A stretch of DNA of 64,000 nt, taken from contig JAUDYN010000002.1 of NCBI GenBank assembly GCA_030407005.1, forward strand, positions 4,216,001 through 4,280,000. The letters run 5' to 3'. Of the stretch, positions 12,408 to 24,011 are shown piece by piece. Position 1 is the stretch's first letter, and each line of letters starts with the position of its first letter. The notes beneath the pieces were generated by a model. That model saw nothing but the letters and a program-made list of their open reading frames with translations, did not search any database and was not told where the DNA came from. A program made the position numbers and the translations under genes. Origin of the DNA: Desarmillaria ectypa. Its lineage: Eukaryota > Basidiomycota > Agaricomycetes > Agaricales > Physalacriaceae.

Positions 12408-13509
12408 AATACTTTTTTTCACAATTCATGTCCCCGTTTGAGTCAGTGGGGTACACTAAAAAGTTCTCTACAGAAATTGCATCCCTCAAGCGGAACCTCG
12501 CGCTGCAATACAGCTTCAATGCGGGATAACCAAGTATTCCTATGTCTCTTTACAGTCTGGTTTTACGAAGGCACCGATTGTCGAAATTGAATTCAGATGC
12601 GTTCCAGACAGTGAGTGATATCTGCCGGCAAAGGTCGGTGACAGAATTGGAATGATGGCAAAGTACTACCTATGTCGCAATCATACATGGCCGAGTCCAC
12701 TATTGACGGAAAACATCAAAATGATCTCCCTACGGAAGATTTGCGACTTATCAGATCTCACGTTCCCTTGGAAGTGTGACAAGCCACGGGCCCGGCACAA
12801 GACTACCAAATCGAGATTCGAAATGACCAAGATTCCTACAGATATCCAAGAGCATCTTTGATCGCTTTCTATTCCAATTTCCCATGATCCAGTCATTCTG
12901 TCTGAGCGGCCCTGTTAGTTGAACACTCGCCATCAACGAACTGGCCGCCATCATATATCTAAGTCTCTCGACACCTGTTTCAACTTAAGCTTAGCCAGGG
13001 TTTCAACATGTATCATACTCATCGTTATTCAAGGAGGTAAGCGATTGCACATTTTGATCGAATTCGTGTGGGCTTATCTCTGTGGGAGGAGTTCTCTAAC
13101 GCATGCGACCCGCATGTTGCTGGGTGGCCCACTAAAGACCGACACGTCTATGGAGTCACCGAAATATCGTAAGTGACCAGGCAGTCTGCCGTGTACACGG
13201 ACGGAGCTTGCCATTAATGATCAAAGAACCAAAATTCCGCCTGTACTTTCCTCCCCTCTTAATGTTTCTTCAAACGTATTTCATGACTTTACTGCATAAC
13301 GCAAAATAAGGATTAAGATTTCTCGAGTGCGATGAGAGGTGCTAATGATCAGAGTCGAAAACACTATATCATTACTGGAACATTTGGTCAGGCCGTTTTG
13401 ACATCAATAATTGATCTTCAGAATTTATTCACACGCTTTAAGCGACTAAATACGCGAGATATTATAGGGTACTACGACTCACACGTGTTCCGTAGATCAT
13501 ACACACGGA
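12408..13509. other. Unassigned region downstream of the regulator
   Basis: The regulator's frame ends at a TAA inside GTGTAA, which could also be an intron donor. Segments further on, such as EIASLKRNLALQYSFNAG near 12470-12530 and FDRFLFQFPMIQSF near 12860-12900, might be remains of the C-terminal regulatory domain. They lie in changing frames with stops, so no continuation was annotated. Confidence 0.25.
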
Positions 13510-13768
13510 TGAGGGAAGGGCACCAGAAATTTTGCGTGGTCACCTGCGTGGTACCACGCAACCACGCAAGTTCAACCCTTAATTGAAGTGACTTATTAGT
13601 TGACTTTACTTTACATGTTTCTTAATGATAATAAAGCATATCCTGCTCATCATTAACATGTCCTCCACAGTGCACAGGTCACAATTAGGGTGAGTTCCGA
13701 TATTTGTCAAAAATGATGTTAAATGTTAGTGCACTTAGTGACAGTCAAATGGAAGCTTTCGAAGTCTC
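13510..13768 (+). repeat. Left terminal inverted repeat
   Basis: Left arm of the TIR element. The outer part is palindromic in itself around TGCGTGGTACCACGCA, and it carries an additional CACCTGCGTGGT unit compared with the right arm. Confidence 0.75.
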
Positions 13769-14964
13769 CCACCACAAGAAAAACCATAGCCACCCTCCAG
13801 ATACATGGCAAGAACTTCATTATGCAAATTCAAAAAAATTGCATGTTCATTTTGTGGACAATCTCAATCATCTATCACCTCAGAAAATGCTTTCACAGCC
13901 AGGATATCCCAATTCCTGATTCTCTTACAGAAGACATGGAAGTATATGAATGAGCATCTGGGTACCAATTTCACTGTCATTGACATTGATCTTGAAGCAC
14001 TTGAAATTTTGGAGTTCCAATTATTCAGCAAAAGCGAAGAGACAGATGTAGCGGGTAACCAGCAATGGAGTCTTAATGTAGGATGCCATCAAGATAAATG
14101 GTATCCATACATGTCAGATTATGATGTCGATTATAGAGTTGGAACAGACTCTGAAGTAGAGGTAGGATGCTGTTCTGTGATTAACAATGGGAAGACTCTG
14201 ATCCCAAAAGTGTAGCATGGACCGCACTATGTGTATGAGGATGGGACTATTCACAAGCATTGAATGAAAGATCCCCCAAAATGCTCTGCTAATGAGGACC
14301 CTAAGGATTACTCCAAACCAAGGTCTCAACCAATCCTTAAGAAACGGCGTCGGCAAATCTAATAACTCAGTTTTACCATTATATTGGAACTGGCTTGCAA
14401 TTTATCAGACTCGTATTTAGGTATATCATTCAATTTCAAGTATCTTCATGGTAGAAATCTTGCTGCTTTAGACTTATATTATCCAAATTCTTCGAAGTAT
14501 AGAGTCAACATTATGGAATTATTTCTGGATTACAAAGCTTTCAAAGTATAATTGACATAAGAGATCATATTATAACTATCAGAAGAGTATAATAATGATG
14601 TACTCTCACAAAGCAATGATATGTACACCCGTGCGGTGCCTGCATGGTGCCTGCGTAGTGGCGTTGTTTGTCAGCATAGTCTGCGTGCTAAGCCAGCGTG
14701 GCGGCGTGGTACGCCAGCGTAGTCCAAGGTTTATATCTACATAAGAAAGTGTAGTGTTCATATGTTTAGACTAGATAGTTCCATCGGTTTTCGGCGGTTT
14801 GGGGGATTTTATGTCAAGATTATGTCTATAGCGGTGTACTAGTGTGAGTTAAAGAACTTTGAGCGATCAAAATGGAAAATTAGCCGTCTTTGACAATATT
14901 GCCTTCTCTTAATTATAGACATGTAAGTGTACGATACAAACATACTTTGGAAACATAAACCCAA

Positions 14965-15212
14965 AGCTCGAAAGCTTTTAATTGACTGTCACGAAGCACA
15001 CTAAAGTTTAACATCATTTTTGACAAATATCGGAACTCACCCTAATTGTGACCTGTGCACTGTGGAAGACATGTTAATGATGAGCAGGATATGCTCAATT
15101 ATCATTAAGAAACATGTAAAGTAAAGTCAACTAATAAGTCACTTTAATTAAGGGTTGAACTTGCATGGCTGTGTGGTACCACGCAAAATTTCCAATGCCC
15201 CTCTACTCACCA
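14965..15212 (-). repeat. Right terminal inverted repeat
   Basis: Reverse-complement partner of 13510-13768. It lacks the 12-bp extra unit and differs by scattered substitutions, so the two arms have aged separately. Confidence 0.75.
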
Positions 15213-15416
15213 TGTAGAACAAATCCTGCAAACATGTTCAGTGATTTCAGTGCTCGCGAACTCAGTGCAGGCACCAAGACTTTGATATGGTGCAAGATAG
15301 CGCGGAATGATACCCTACGAGCTGTCTCGATAGAATAATGTGTAATCTGATATGTTTTCAATAAAATTCAATTCCTGTGTATCGCTACCCACCTCGATTT
15401 TTATTAAGTAGAGAGA

Positions 15417-15967
15417 TGTTAAGAATCTGCCGAAATCAGGATATGAGAGTGAGGGGCAACAAGTGATGATCGAAGCGAGGTAGGATATGTTATAAAGAAG
15501 TATGTCGTTAGAGAATAGAATGGATTCCGGCAAGGGTTCGTGAGGAGACCTGAGAGGTCCGGTTTGCGAGGTAAAGGGGTCAGTAAGGGCGAAGCAGTTA
15601 CTGTAGGAAGCAGCCGGTGAGCGCGGAGCTATTACGGGCTGTAGGTGAAGACAAGCGCTAGGCGTAGTCTTCGGATTGGTGTCGGAAAGCGCTTGGCGTA
15701 TCCAACGAGTTGTTCAGCAAGCGCTAGGCGTAACTGATCAGATGCTTAGTTCACACAATGAAGTGGACTTGAAGATGAGTGGATTGCTTCTATTTTTACA
15801 ATGTTACAGACGGTATTTATATACTAAAAGGTTCGAGTCATGAATATTCTACAATGTTCTATTATATTCTAGTATGAGCAAGAAGAATAGAGAAAGTAAG
15901 AGAAAATTATGTGTGAGTCACTGCTAGGACCGAGAAGGCCGAGTGTAGGCATGCGTTGACTCATGCA
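15417..15967 (-). repeat. Dispersed LTR (family 1), solo copy
   Basis: This 551-bp stretch matches 55820-56395 along its length, including GGAGACCTGAG.GGTCCGGTTTG, TCTTCGGATTGGTGTCGGAA and the AAGCGCTAGGC(G/A)TA motif. It has TG...CA ends (TGTTAAGAATC to GACTCATGCA). Orientation is taken from the copy at 55.8 kb, where a gag-like frame and a TGGTATCA primer-site-like word follow on the minus strand. No coding region is attached here, so it reads as a solo LTR. The flanking five bases do not match. Confidence 0.7.
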
Positions 15968-17825
15968 CCAAGTTTACGGATACGCGAGATCCATAACAAG
16001 AGAGCTAACAATAAGCTTCGTTGTATTAGGTCCCATATTGATGGGATCGAGCGAATAAGTCCTAGTTACCTCTTCGTACTCTGCTACATGACTAGCTGGA
16101 ACGGCAGATTGCCGAGTAGCTTGGTTGGGGGCCGAGGATATATTCTGTTCGATGATAAGAGGGGTGTACAAAGCTGAATATACACGCACCTCTGCAATAA
16201 ACATCTTCTTGGTGGTACGGATATCGATTAATCTTTTCATCTTGAAAATCGGTAGAACATTTGCCTCGCCTACGGAGATCTGTTCTTGCAACCATTCCAA
16301 CGTGGCAATACTAGTCTCCCAATCTTTCATGAAGATCGTGTTAGCGGGCGACTTAAAATGAATCAACCATTTGAGCTTGGTGAATGGCTGAGGATGTTCA
16401 TTATGACAATCTCCGAGGCCTGATAGCCTGTTCTACCAATCACCTGTCGCCTTGATACCGGCTAGAGTCAAAAGGATAGGAGTATCCTTTGTAGGATCCG
16501 TGCCGTTAACAAACATGCTGGATGATGCAATCTGTGCCCCCAAACTTGCACCAACTGAGGGTATGCCCAACCGATTCTCGTCTGAGATGATATGATGACT
16601 CCATCAGGATATAGTGACGGTATACGAGTCCATACGTATCGGACATGTTGGTTTGCGAGTCCTTGGAAGTGAACAAATGTTGTAGACTGACAGGTTCCCG
16701 GGAGGATAAGTGTACGTTAGGGGAATATATGCTGGACGGTACTCCTGACTTGATGCTCCCATAAATCATGAAGTAGGATGTCTGATAATACATGAAGACC
16801 GTATTTCGACAACAGGACAAGGACAATCGATGATGATATGACCCAGTTCTTGGTGTTCATGATTGGTCTATACATTCATAATATTTCCTGTGTATGAACG
16901 GTCTATGTTTATTTATTGAACTACCCTACGTTGTAAATCAAACGCGAATACTTCCCGAATCATTCCGATATTTGGTCTGATGTGCCACAAGGTAGCAGGC
17001 CTTACTTAGTTATTGCTTATATTGTAGTCACACCACATCACGTCATCCTTTAGGCAACGGGGCCGGATGTGTTCCACCATTTGGTTCTCTGATCCCGCTT
17101 ACGTCACAGTGAGTGCACGTCTTTGTGTCGCTCTCTAGCGACGGGGCCGAAGGGGTTGCACCATTTCTTATTAGGGTGGATTACTTGTCTTTCTACGTAG
17201 GTTTGCCTCAGGGTCCTCTCTATGTCACAGCATTTGTGCTTCTCCCGTGTTCTCCTTCAGGATCTGTCGGCGCAAATAGTGTACAAAAGGAAAAGCCTGT
17301 GCCCTGGGCATCAAAACTACAGTCAATTACGATTGATAATATCATTCTCCACAATGAGGAGGGCCGCTATAGCGTTAGGAAATTGATCCCGGAAGATCTT
17401 CTCCGTCTTCTTTGAATGAGAATCACAGTAGTATGACGTAGGATGTGTTGCTCATGATGTTTCTCCAGGAGGTTGGAATGGTAAGTAACCTACATGTTCA
17501 GACAAAACCCATGTTATGTATGAGTAACAGGCAATTTTGGCGTCGTAGAATTTATGCAATGAGGACCTGTCGGTTTGCTAAGCCCCTCGAACCTCCGAAC
17601 AGCTTCAAAACTTATCTTCTTAAGTTGCTAGTTCTTGACAGGCTAGCCAGGGCATCTCCGTAAAGAGAACCGGTTAGATTTGAGCGCTACAATGTTCAGG
17701 CGGCGTGTGGTCCGGTGTTCTCACGGACAGGTATCCGTCTGGGGAGTCTCGGCTGTATGTCATTGCACTCGTGATTCTAAGGCCCGTTCTTCGAAGCCTT
17801 TCTAATTGAACGGCCCGCATCAAGC
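15968..17825. other. Unassigned region between LTR and P450
   Basis: Frames of 70-130 codons exist (for example 16366-15974 and 16826-16506 on the minus strand, 17113-17415 on the plus strand). None carries a motif I recognise. A short direct repeat, ACGGGGCCG followed by TTGCACCATTT or TTCCACCATTT, occurs at about 17058 and 17141. A small uncharacterised gene near 17.1-17.4 kb is possible. Confidence 0.3.
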
Positions 17826-17832
17826 TATAAAA
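17826..17832 (+). promoter_or_regulatory. TATA box of the P450 gene
   Basis: TATAAAA stands 41 bp before the start codon at 17867, a spacing consistent with a short 5' leader. Confidence 0.45.
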
Positions 17833-17866
17833 CAAGAGATAACCATTTCTACTTTCAACAGCTACT

Positions 17867-20070
17867 ATGTTTCACACGTATTCAATTCCTCTAGTAACGG
17901 CTCTTGCGTTCGTGGTGTTCTTTTTCTACCGTCGTTTGCGTTCCTCTTTTGGTCCAGGGTTACTTCCGTTTCCTCCTGGTCCAAAGGGTCTTCCTCTCAT
18001 CGGAAATCTTTTGGATATTCCCACTACATATCACTGGCTTACCTACTCCCGATGGGCGGCTACATATGGCGACGTCTTATTCTTGAGCAGTCCCGGAAAC
18101 AAAACAATCATCCTCAACTCGTTAGAGGCGGCCACGGAACTACTTGAAAAACGCTCTGCAAACTACTCAGATAGACCAGGTACGCCTCCGATATGCGATC
18201 TGCGAATCGGCTTTCATCCTAGACTTACCACATCCTAGGTTTTAACATGATGAACATGACGGGATGGAGCTTCAACTTTGGTTTCATGAGGTATTCAGAT
18301 AGGTGGAGGTCAGTATTTTCGAAGTATTGTTCTCAGCATCTATCTAATTCCTCTGTAGGACACATAGGAGGATATTTCATCAATACTTCCAGCCTCGCGC
18401 AATTCCAGCTTATTATACAGTGCAAACTAAAGCTGCTTCAATCTTGTTGCAACAGCTACTAAAGTCTCCGGATGAATGCTTTCATCATGTTCGTCAGTGA
18501 GTTTAACATATAGGGCGTCATTGGGTCGAATCTTATGCAATCATCTCCAAGCTATGCAGGCTCGGCTATCATGAAGACCGTATATGGTTACGATGTTGAA
18601 CCTAACGGTGACCGATTTGTGCACTTGGCCGATCAAGCTGTGTCAAGCCTTCGTGACGGTGGAACCGAAGGAACATTTCTCGTCGATTATCTCCCTTTTC
18701 TGAAATACGTACCTGGAAAGTCCCACTTTTCGCGTTGCGAAATCATGTCTCACGAAGTATGACTTTACAGACTGGCTTCCTGGAGCGAAATTCAAGAGGC
18801 TTGCACAGATGTGGAGAAAGGACGTCGAAGCCATGAAAGAGGAACCTTTCAAATATGCTTCCGAGTCACTTGTAAGTATTGTCTGGTGCGGGTTCGAGTT
18901 AGGATTTGGCTCTCACGTATTCAAGGCTAATGGCACTGCATCACCTTCGTTCGTCTCTGAGAACCTCAAAAGGTTGGAAGGGACCAGAGACTCCGACTCC
19001 GAGGGACAAATGGAAATCATCAAGGACGCGGCTGGAGTGGCCTTCGGTGGTCGGTTTTCCTTTTTCTTTTTGATTATCAAGATTTGACAAGGCCTGTCAT
19101 TGTCGTCAGCGGGCGCTGATACTGTAAGTCTTGAAGATTACTCGTCACCTCTACCCTTCTGATACTCACATGTTATAGACGGTTTCGACTGTTCTTTCAG
19201 CAATTCTGGCATTTGTGCTTTATCCTGAAGTTCTGGCCAAAGCTCAAGCAGAGTTGGACGCTGTGGTAGGCGAGTCGCGGTTTCCAAACCTTGATGATCG
19301 TCCCCAGCTTCCCTACATCGAAGCTATTCTTTATGAAGCGTTGAGATGAAATCCTGTTGTCCCCCTCAGTGAGTTCTTTAATCGACGAAGCGAATGCTGC
19401 TGAGATTTATTGTACAGATATTCCCCATCGTAGTATTAAAGATGATGTATACAAAGGCTATTTCATTCCTGCTGGTACGTTACATACTCACGAAGCATTG
19501 GGATAACCTACGCATTTCTTAGGTGCGAGTATCATCGCAAACAATTGGCAAGTTCTTCCATGAACAATTTGCCTATGGAGTCTAACCGAATTACAGGGGG
19601 ATCCTCCACAACGAGAAAGACTACCCGGACGCTCTGAAATTCATTCCTGAACGGTTCATTAAACAGGAGGGTAAGGAACTACCCCCCGATCCAATGGCTG
19701 CATTTGGATTTGGAAGACGGTTCGTGCTGTGGATTCAAAACATCCTTGATGCCAATCTCATGTGGCGAACTCTATAGCATCTGCCCTGGTCGTCATCTCG
19801 CGCTAAATACCGCCTGGATTGCCATTGCGTACATGGCATCGACATTGTCCATTGGAAAGGCCGTAGGATCTGATGGCCAGTTCATTGAACCTAGCGACAC
19901 GTATTCTGGTGGCCTTGTGAGGTACATAGGTCATGTGTGACTGTGACCCTAACCTGACATACCCATTGCTTAGCTTTCCGTTGTCGCTCAAGTGCTCATT
20001 CAAAGCGCGCTCCATGCAAGCGCAGGAATTGATTGACTCTCAGTCAAGGATAACCATGGGAGGCAATTAG
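17867..20070 (+). pseudogene. Cytochrome P450 (CYP64-like), 13 exons, one stop and one lost donor
   Basis: A near-complete P450, 519 residues if the lesions are ignored. Exons: 17867-18179, 18239-18308, 18359-18496, 18552-18715, 18771-18871, 18926-19049, 19110-19123, 19179-19368, 19418-19474, 19523-19547, 19597-19719, 19778-19921 and 19974-20070; they total an exact multiple of three. It has an N-terminal membrane helix, the PFPPGPKGLPLIGN proline hinge, the helix-I motif AGADTT, ExxR (EALR), FIPERF and the haem site FGFGRRICPGR. It would be an ER-anchored monooxygenase of the group often annotated as O-methylsterigmatocystin oxidoreductase-like. Damage: TGA at 19347-19349 where Trp is expected after EALR, and GAAAGT instead of a GTAAGT donor at 18716. 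The intron at 19548 uses GC-AG. Since everything else is intact, inactivation looks recent. Confidence 0.9.
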
Positions 20071-20189
20071 ACGCGGTTACATGACTTATAGTAGTATTGA
20101 AATCCTTAGCATAGCGGACACTTGAGCACAGGTATGATGAATGAAATTGTTATGGAGTGTAAAAAAATTACAGTCCCATTTGAATAAAA

Positions 20190-20450
20190 GTGCGTCGTCT
20201 TAGCTAAGTGTTGAGAATAAGTGTAGTATAGACAATGTACGAGCTAAGTACAACTCAAATATAGTTTATGATATGAAGAATAGCGAAGAGAGCTGTAAGT
20301 TCGATTACCTACGAAGGAACCCGAATAGGTCTAGCAAGCGCTAGGCATAGCTAGAAATGTCCAACCAGTGCTAGACATAGTCGAACTCAATCACTCAAGG
20401 TTCACACGAAGTAGTGGAGTTTTACAAGGTAGATTTCAGATACCCTTTCA
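20190..20450 (-). repeat. Fragment related to LTR family 1
   Basis: The stretch contains GCAAGCGCTAGGCATAGCT and GGTTCACACGAAGTAGTGGAG, matching the central part of the family 1 LTRs (GCAAGCGCTAGGCGTA; TTCACACAATGAAGTGGA). The rest is too diverged to set ends. Confidence 0.4.
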
Positions 20451-20789
20451 GGCATTTCATACAGGTTAAGTACTATGGCATTATTCTAGAACTTACTACA
20501 GGAAATTTAGAGAAGAAACATCGAAAAATTTCCTAGGCTATGTTGAAATGAAAAGAAAGGTAAGGAAAATGAAGACTAAATATAGAAACCAGTAAATATC
20601 CATAACAAAGCCCCCCCAGTCTACACTTGCCTAGAGAGAATGGGATTTTGTAAGTAGAAAGAAGACAGTAAAGCGTGAATATATTTAATTGGTAAGGGAT
20701 AGATTGTCCATCATGTAGGTAATATCCATCCTTGTCCTTCATGTTGAAGTCAAAATCATAGTCATTATTCATATTGTTGGAGACATAAG

Positions 20790-21483
20790 GATCGATGATG
20801 ATGGGGATCCAACAGTGGAGGAAGCATCATCTTCCTGAGAGAAATTGGTGATCAAACAAGGAAGGCTGTTGAAAAAGTCCATGCCTGAGTAGTGGGATCA
20901 TAGGGAAAGTGCAACTATGCAGCAATGTTGACAATGTGCTTGTCGAGGATGTCCAAGAAGACAAAGTGATTCTTGAGAATATTCTCAAAGAATGCCAGTA
21001 AGATGGGGTAAATGGTATTTGAATGCATATAATAGAGGATTCATCATGAGGTAATTACCTCTCATTACTGGTGCTGATTTGAGATTTCAGCCAAATTTCT
21101 AGAATGTGTGGTGGATTCCTTAACTCCTCCTTTGTCTTCCATTCATCCTTGTTTTCTAGCAATCCCACCCATTGAACATGATATTTCTTGACTCATCAGT
21201 GCTTTCCTGGCATCTTGAACATTTTCTCCCTGACTATCTTCTCAACTTCAACCTCTGGTAGTTCTTCAAAGTCTGTGCAAGCCATATTCTTGATTGGATG
21301 AATTCTGAATTCTGGAGGAGATGCAGAGTATTTTCCAAATGTGTGATGTTTAGGATCAGATGGATTCCATAAGACACTGTTAATCTGAGCTGATAAGTAA
21401 CCAGACTGATTTTCCAAATGATCTCAAAAGGACCATCCATTAGATCCAGACTCCAGTATAACAAGCAAGCATAAACAAAGGGC
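20790..21483 (-). pseudogene. Retrotransposon pol 3' fragment with chromodomain-like tail
   Basis: On the minus strand a frame at 21417-21196 gives GYLSAQINSVLWNPSDPKHH and continues, through two adjacent TGA codons, into KKYHVQWVGLLENKDEWKT and RNPPHILEIWLK. This is the integrase tail plus chromodomain-like end seen in some fungal gypsy elements (aromatic cage-type residues Y, W, W). The two TGA stops sit where KHRR would read naturally, that is CGACGA to TGATGA. It is different in sequence from the chromodomain of the gypsy copies at 24-34 kb. Confidence 0.6.
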
Positions 21484-21868
21484 TGTATTATGTTCATACA
21501 GTCACCCAATGAGTCACTTAGTGTTTGAACACCAAGGGCAAAGAGTACAATGCTTAGTCTGAGTGAGAGGAGTGAGTCTTGAGAAAGTTCAGTATGGATA
21601 AACTTTAGCTTGAAGCTGGAGAATATATAGCAAGAGCTATGCTACTTATATACTAAAATCCTAGTCTTGATAATAGAAGTGAAAGTAAGGTAACCATGCA
21701 TGAAACAATAAATACAAGAGTACTAGTGAGCAACTGTCATGAGCAGTAGTGCAATGGCTTGTTATTGCTTGATAACCATGATCTGTGATTGGCACTGAGA
21801 TTAGATATGATAAGATTAGCACTCAAGATAAGATAAGATAACTATGAAAAATGGATGAAATCATAATA
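21484..21868 (-). repeat. Gypsy LTR (family 2), 3' copy with polypurine tract
   Basis: It matches 38493-38839 in words such as GAGCTATGCTACTTATATAC and in both ends. On the minus strand GAGGGGG directly precedes TATTATGATTTC, and upstream of it stands GGCAGTCAGAATGTCTGC. The latter corresponds to GCAGTCAGGACAACTGC found just after the pol stop at 34.4 kb, so this is the 3' LTR of a minus-strand element whose pol has been displaced. Confidence 0.65.
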
Positions 21869-21917
21869 CCCCCTCATTAAAGCAGACATTCTGACTGCCA
21901 TTATGATCTTGCTCCAT

Positions 21918-22596
21918 TGTGCTGCACCACATATATGTGTGCACCAAATTTTGGCTTCTGCCAAGCCACAAGACTAACAACAACCACTTGCTCAGTTAAT
22001 GGGAATACAGAACTAGGATCCACTAGAAATGAAGGAAATGAAGGTCAGGGGATAACAGACCACCATCTGCACTACCATCTGCCAGTGGAAGCCCATGCCT
22101 CCACCTTAATATCATCAAGAATGGTGATCCCATATGATTTCCTCTTAAGAGAATCATTTAGGAGTATAAAAAGGGGTGGACATGATAGAGTAGGTCACTA
22201 GGCAAGATTGTCAGAGTGGACAGGTATAAGGGTAAGAAGTTAGAGAAATATAAAAACACCAATGTAACTAGAGAAAAAATCAATCAAGCTCATAGCATAC
22301 TAAAGGAATAAATTTCTTATCCAAGCCTCCAGCTTAGCATACTTTAGCAGCCTTGTGCCTAGTATTGCTAGTGGACAGCATGGAAGCTCATTGTTATCAC
22401 TCAGAAATTGCTCTCAAAACCTAAATCTCTTAAAAAGACATTGATTCCCACTCTTTCACTCTTCTCTGCTATCAGAAGTGGATCCTTGCCAATCTGAAGC
22501 AGGTGGTTCTTGCATCTCCTCATATACTTACCATATACAAAAGATCTTGCAAAAGCAAACTGTAATTCTCTCACCAGAGAGTTTTCCAGCCTTACA
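21918..22596 (+). repeat. LTR (family 3), plus orientation
   Basis: This 679-bp stretch runs from TGTGCTGCACCAC to CCAGCCTTACA (TG...CA) and recurs at 35425-36214 and, inverted, at 43439-44215. It is inserted between the 3' end of a family 2 element and an open frame. It has almost no CpG. Confidence 0.75.
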
Positions 22597-22669
22597 AGTT
22601 GAACCCACCATGAGGGGGGATTGAACCACAATTGCAGGAGAAAGAAGGACCCTTTGTCTGACTCTGTGA

Positions 22670-23080
22670 TGCTTAGAAGTGGAAGCACTCAGAGCCACTC
22701 TACAAGCTACTGCAGATGATAAGATATTCAATGAGGAGGATCTATTTGACTTGGTACCAGATAATGAGTCAAGATACTTTTATTATGACACAACCTTCAC
22801 ATCCACATATGAACAAGAACTAAGGGCTATCCTAGAGTCCTCATCATCAGATCAATCACATTCAGAGGGTGTATTCACAGAGTTACCCATCCACCAATGG
22901 TTGAATTCAGACCCAGAGTCTACCAGCTCACATCAAAATAACCCAGTATTATACTGCATCCAGTCCCTAGAGCCAGAAGAACCAAGCCTGCTTCCTTCAC
23001 CAAGTTTCCTACCACCAGACAGAACATATTGTTGGGCTAGAAATAGAAGGATCTATGTACATTTCAACATGATGCAATAA
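22670..23080 (+). CDS. Unknown acidic, Ser/Pro-rich ORF after a family 3 LTR
   Basis: The frame is open for about 137 codons after a TGA (22667-22669). It gives an acidic, Ser/Glu/Pro-rich protein with EEDLFDLVPDNESRYFYY near the start and EPEEPSLLPSPSFLPPD near the end. There is no in-frame ATG at its left edge, so the true start is lost or lies across an intron. Standing 70 bp behind an LTR in the same orientation, it may be the first (gag-like) frame of the family 3 element, but no zinc knuckle or capsid motif is visible. Confidence 0.35.
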   Translation, partial: CLEVEALRATLQATADDKIFNEEDLFDLVPDNESRYFYYDTTFTSTYEQELRAILESSSSDQSHSEGVFTELPIHQWLNSDPESTSSHQNNPVLYCIQSLEPEEPSLLPSPSFLPPDRTYCWARNRRIYVHFNMMQ

Positions 23081-23182
23081 CCACAACTACCTATTAGAGG
23101 CTCTGGCAGAGCCCCAAGCTGGGGGTGGAAAGGAGATCAAGACTCAATAATTCTACCCATCTACTTTGATGAGGTAGAGCAG

Positions 23183-24011
23183 TGATGTGCTTGGTAATGG
23201 TGAGTGACAAAAGAATTAGGGAATGGCAATGAACACTGAATCACACTAAACCTCTTACTACTCTACACTTAATCACCAATATTAAATTCAGGTGGTTTTG
23301 AGTACAATGGAAGCACTCTGCAGACTTCAATAATCAAGTACAGTTGTCTTAAAGACATTTTATTCATTACTAGTGAGTTATACAAAGTACTACTCACACT
23401 AGTGGGGTTGGTAAGACACAATTGGGTAAAGAGTGACTTGGTTTGAGCTACTGCACTCGTTCTGACTGAAACTGCTTCGAACTAGTGACACTCTTGGCCC
23501 TATTGGTGCCTGTAACAGCTATCCAATCATGATCAAGGGTGCAGTCTGGCTCCACTAGTATCGATCATAAGAGATCTATATTGCAATAGTCAGATCTGGG
23601 CTCAAGGTTAATCCATTCCTGATTTATTTCTAAGTCCTGTTTCAAGATTGCCATGTGACTAGTTATCCTAACTTAGGCATTTATGCCCAGTCTGGGCTGC
23701 TAGTGACAGAACTTGACGAGATCTGTGTACTCTGCTCCTGATTTTGATGTGCTAGTAGCATCCTTCGTTTGCTAGTGGCTGTATTTCACTTAGTCCTGCT
23801 AGCATTTGAGTTACTAGTCTGGCCGGCTGGTATATTTAACCCACTAATGGTGTTGCATCTAAGTCCTGGCTCTACCAGTTGCTTACTGCTTTTAACTATC
23901 AGCTCAAAGCCTCAGCTATAGTCCTCTATGTATCACTAGTATAGGATAGATGTGCAATAGTATTGTTACAAAATCGCAAAATCTAGGTGTGAATGCGTAG
24001 ACGGCATATCA
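23183..24011 (+). repeat. LTR (family 4), internally deleted copy
   Basis: It starts TGATGTGCTTGGTAA and ends GGCATATCA, the same ends as the full 1687-bp copies at 38906 and 49855, but is only 829 bp because of internal deletion. It has more C-to-T changes than those copies and abuts the 3' end of the minus-strand pol at 24012. Confidence 0.85.

Larger units (their letters stand above)
13510..15212. mobile_element. DNA-transposon-like element with about 250-bp terminal inverted repeats
   Basis: The sequence at about 13510-13768 returns in reverse complement at about 14965-15212, at roughly 90% identity. Shared blocks include GAAATTTTGCGTGGT, GTGACTTATTAGTTGAC, GCATATCCTGCTCATC and TTGTCAAAAATGATG. 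The interior is AT-rich. It carries a decayed plus-strand coding stretch (about 13750-14620) with frames such as ALDLYYPNSSKYRVN but no recognised transposase motif, and a GC-rich cluster of GCGTGGT/GCGTAGT words near 14630-14720. Long inverted ends and a body of about 1.7 kb fit a non-autonomous or decayed TIR element. A clear target-site duplication was not found because the outer edges are uneven: the left arm has an extra 12-bp unit. The superfamily is not assigned. Confidence 0.75.

Noticed and set aside
22597..22640. Possible primer-binding site directly after the family 3 LTR (TTGAACCCACCATGAG)
   Set aside because: It does not begin with the TGG complement of a tRNA CCA end, and no tRNA match could be argued from the bases seen.
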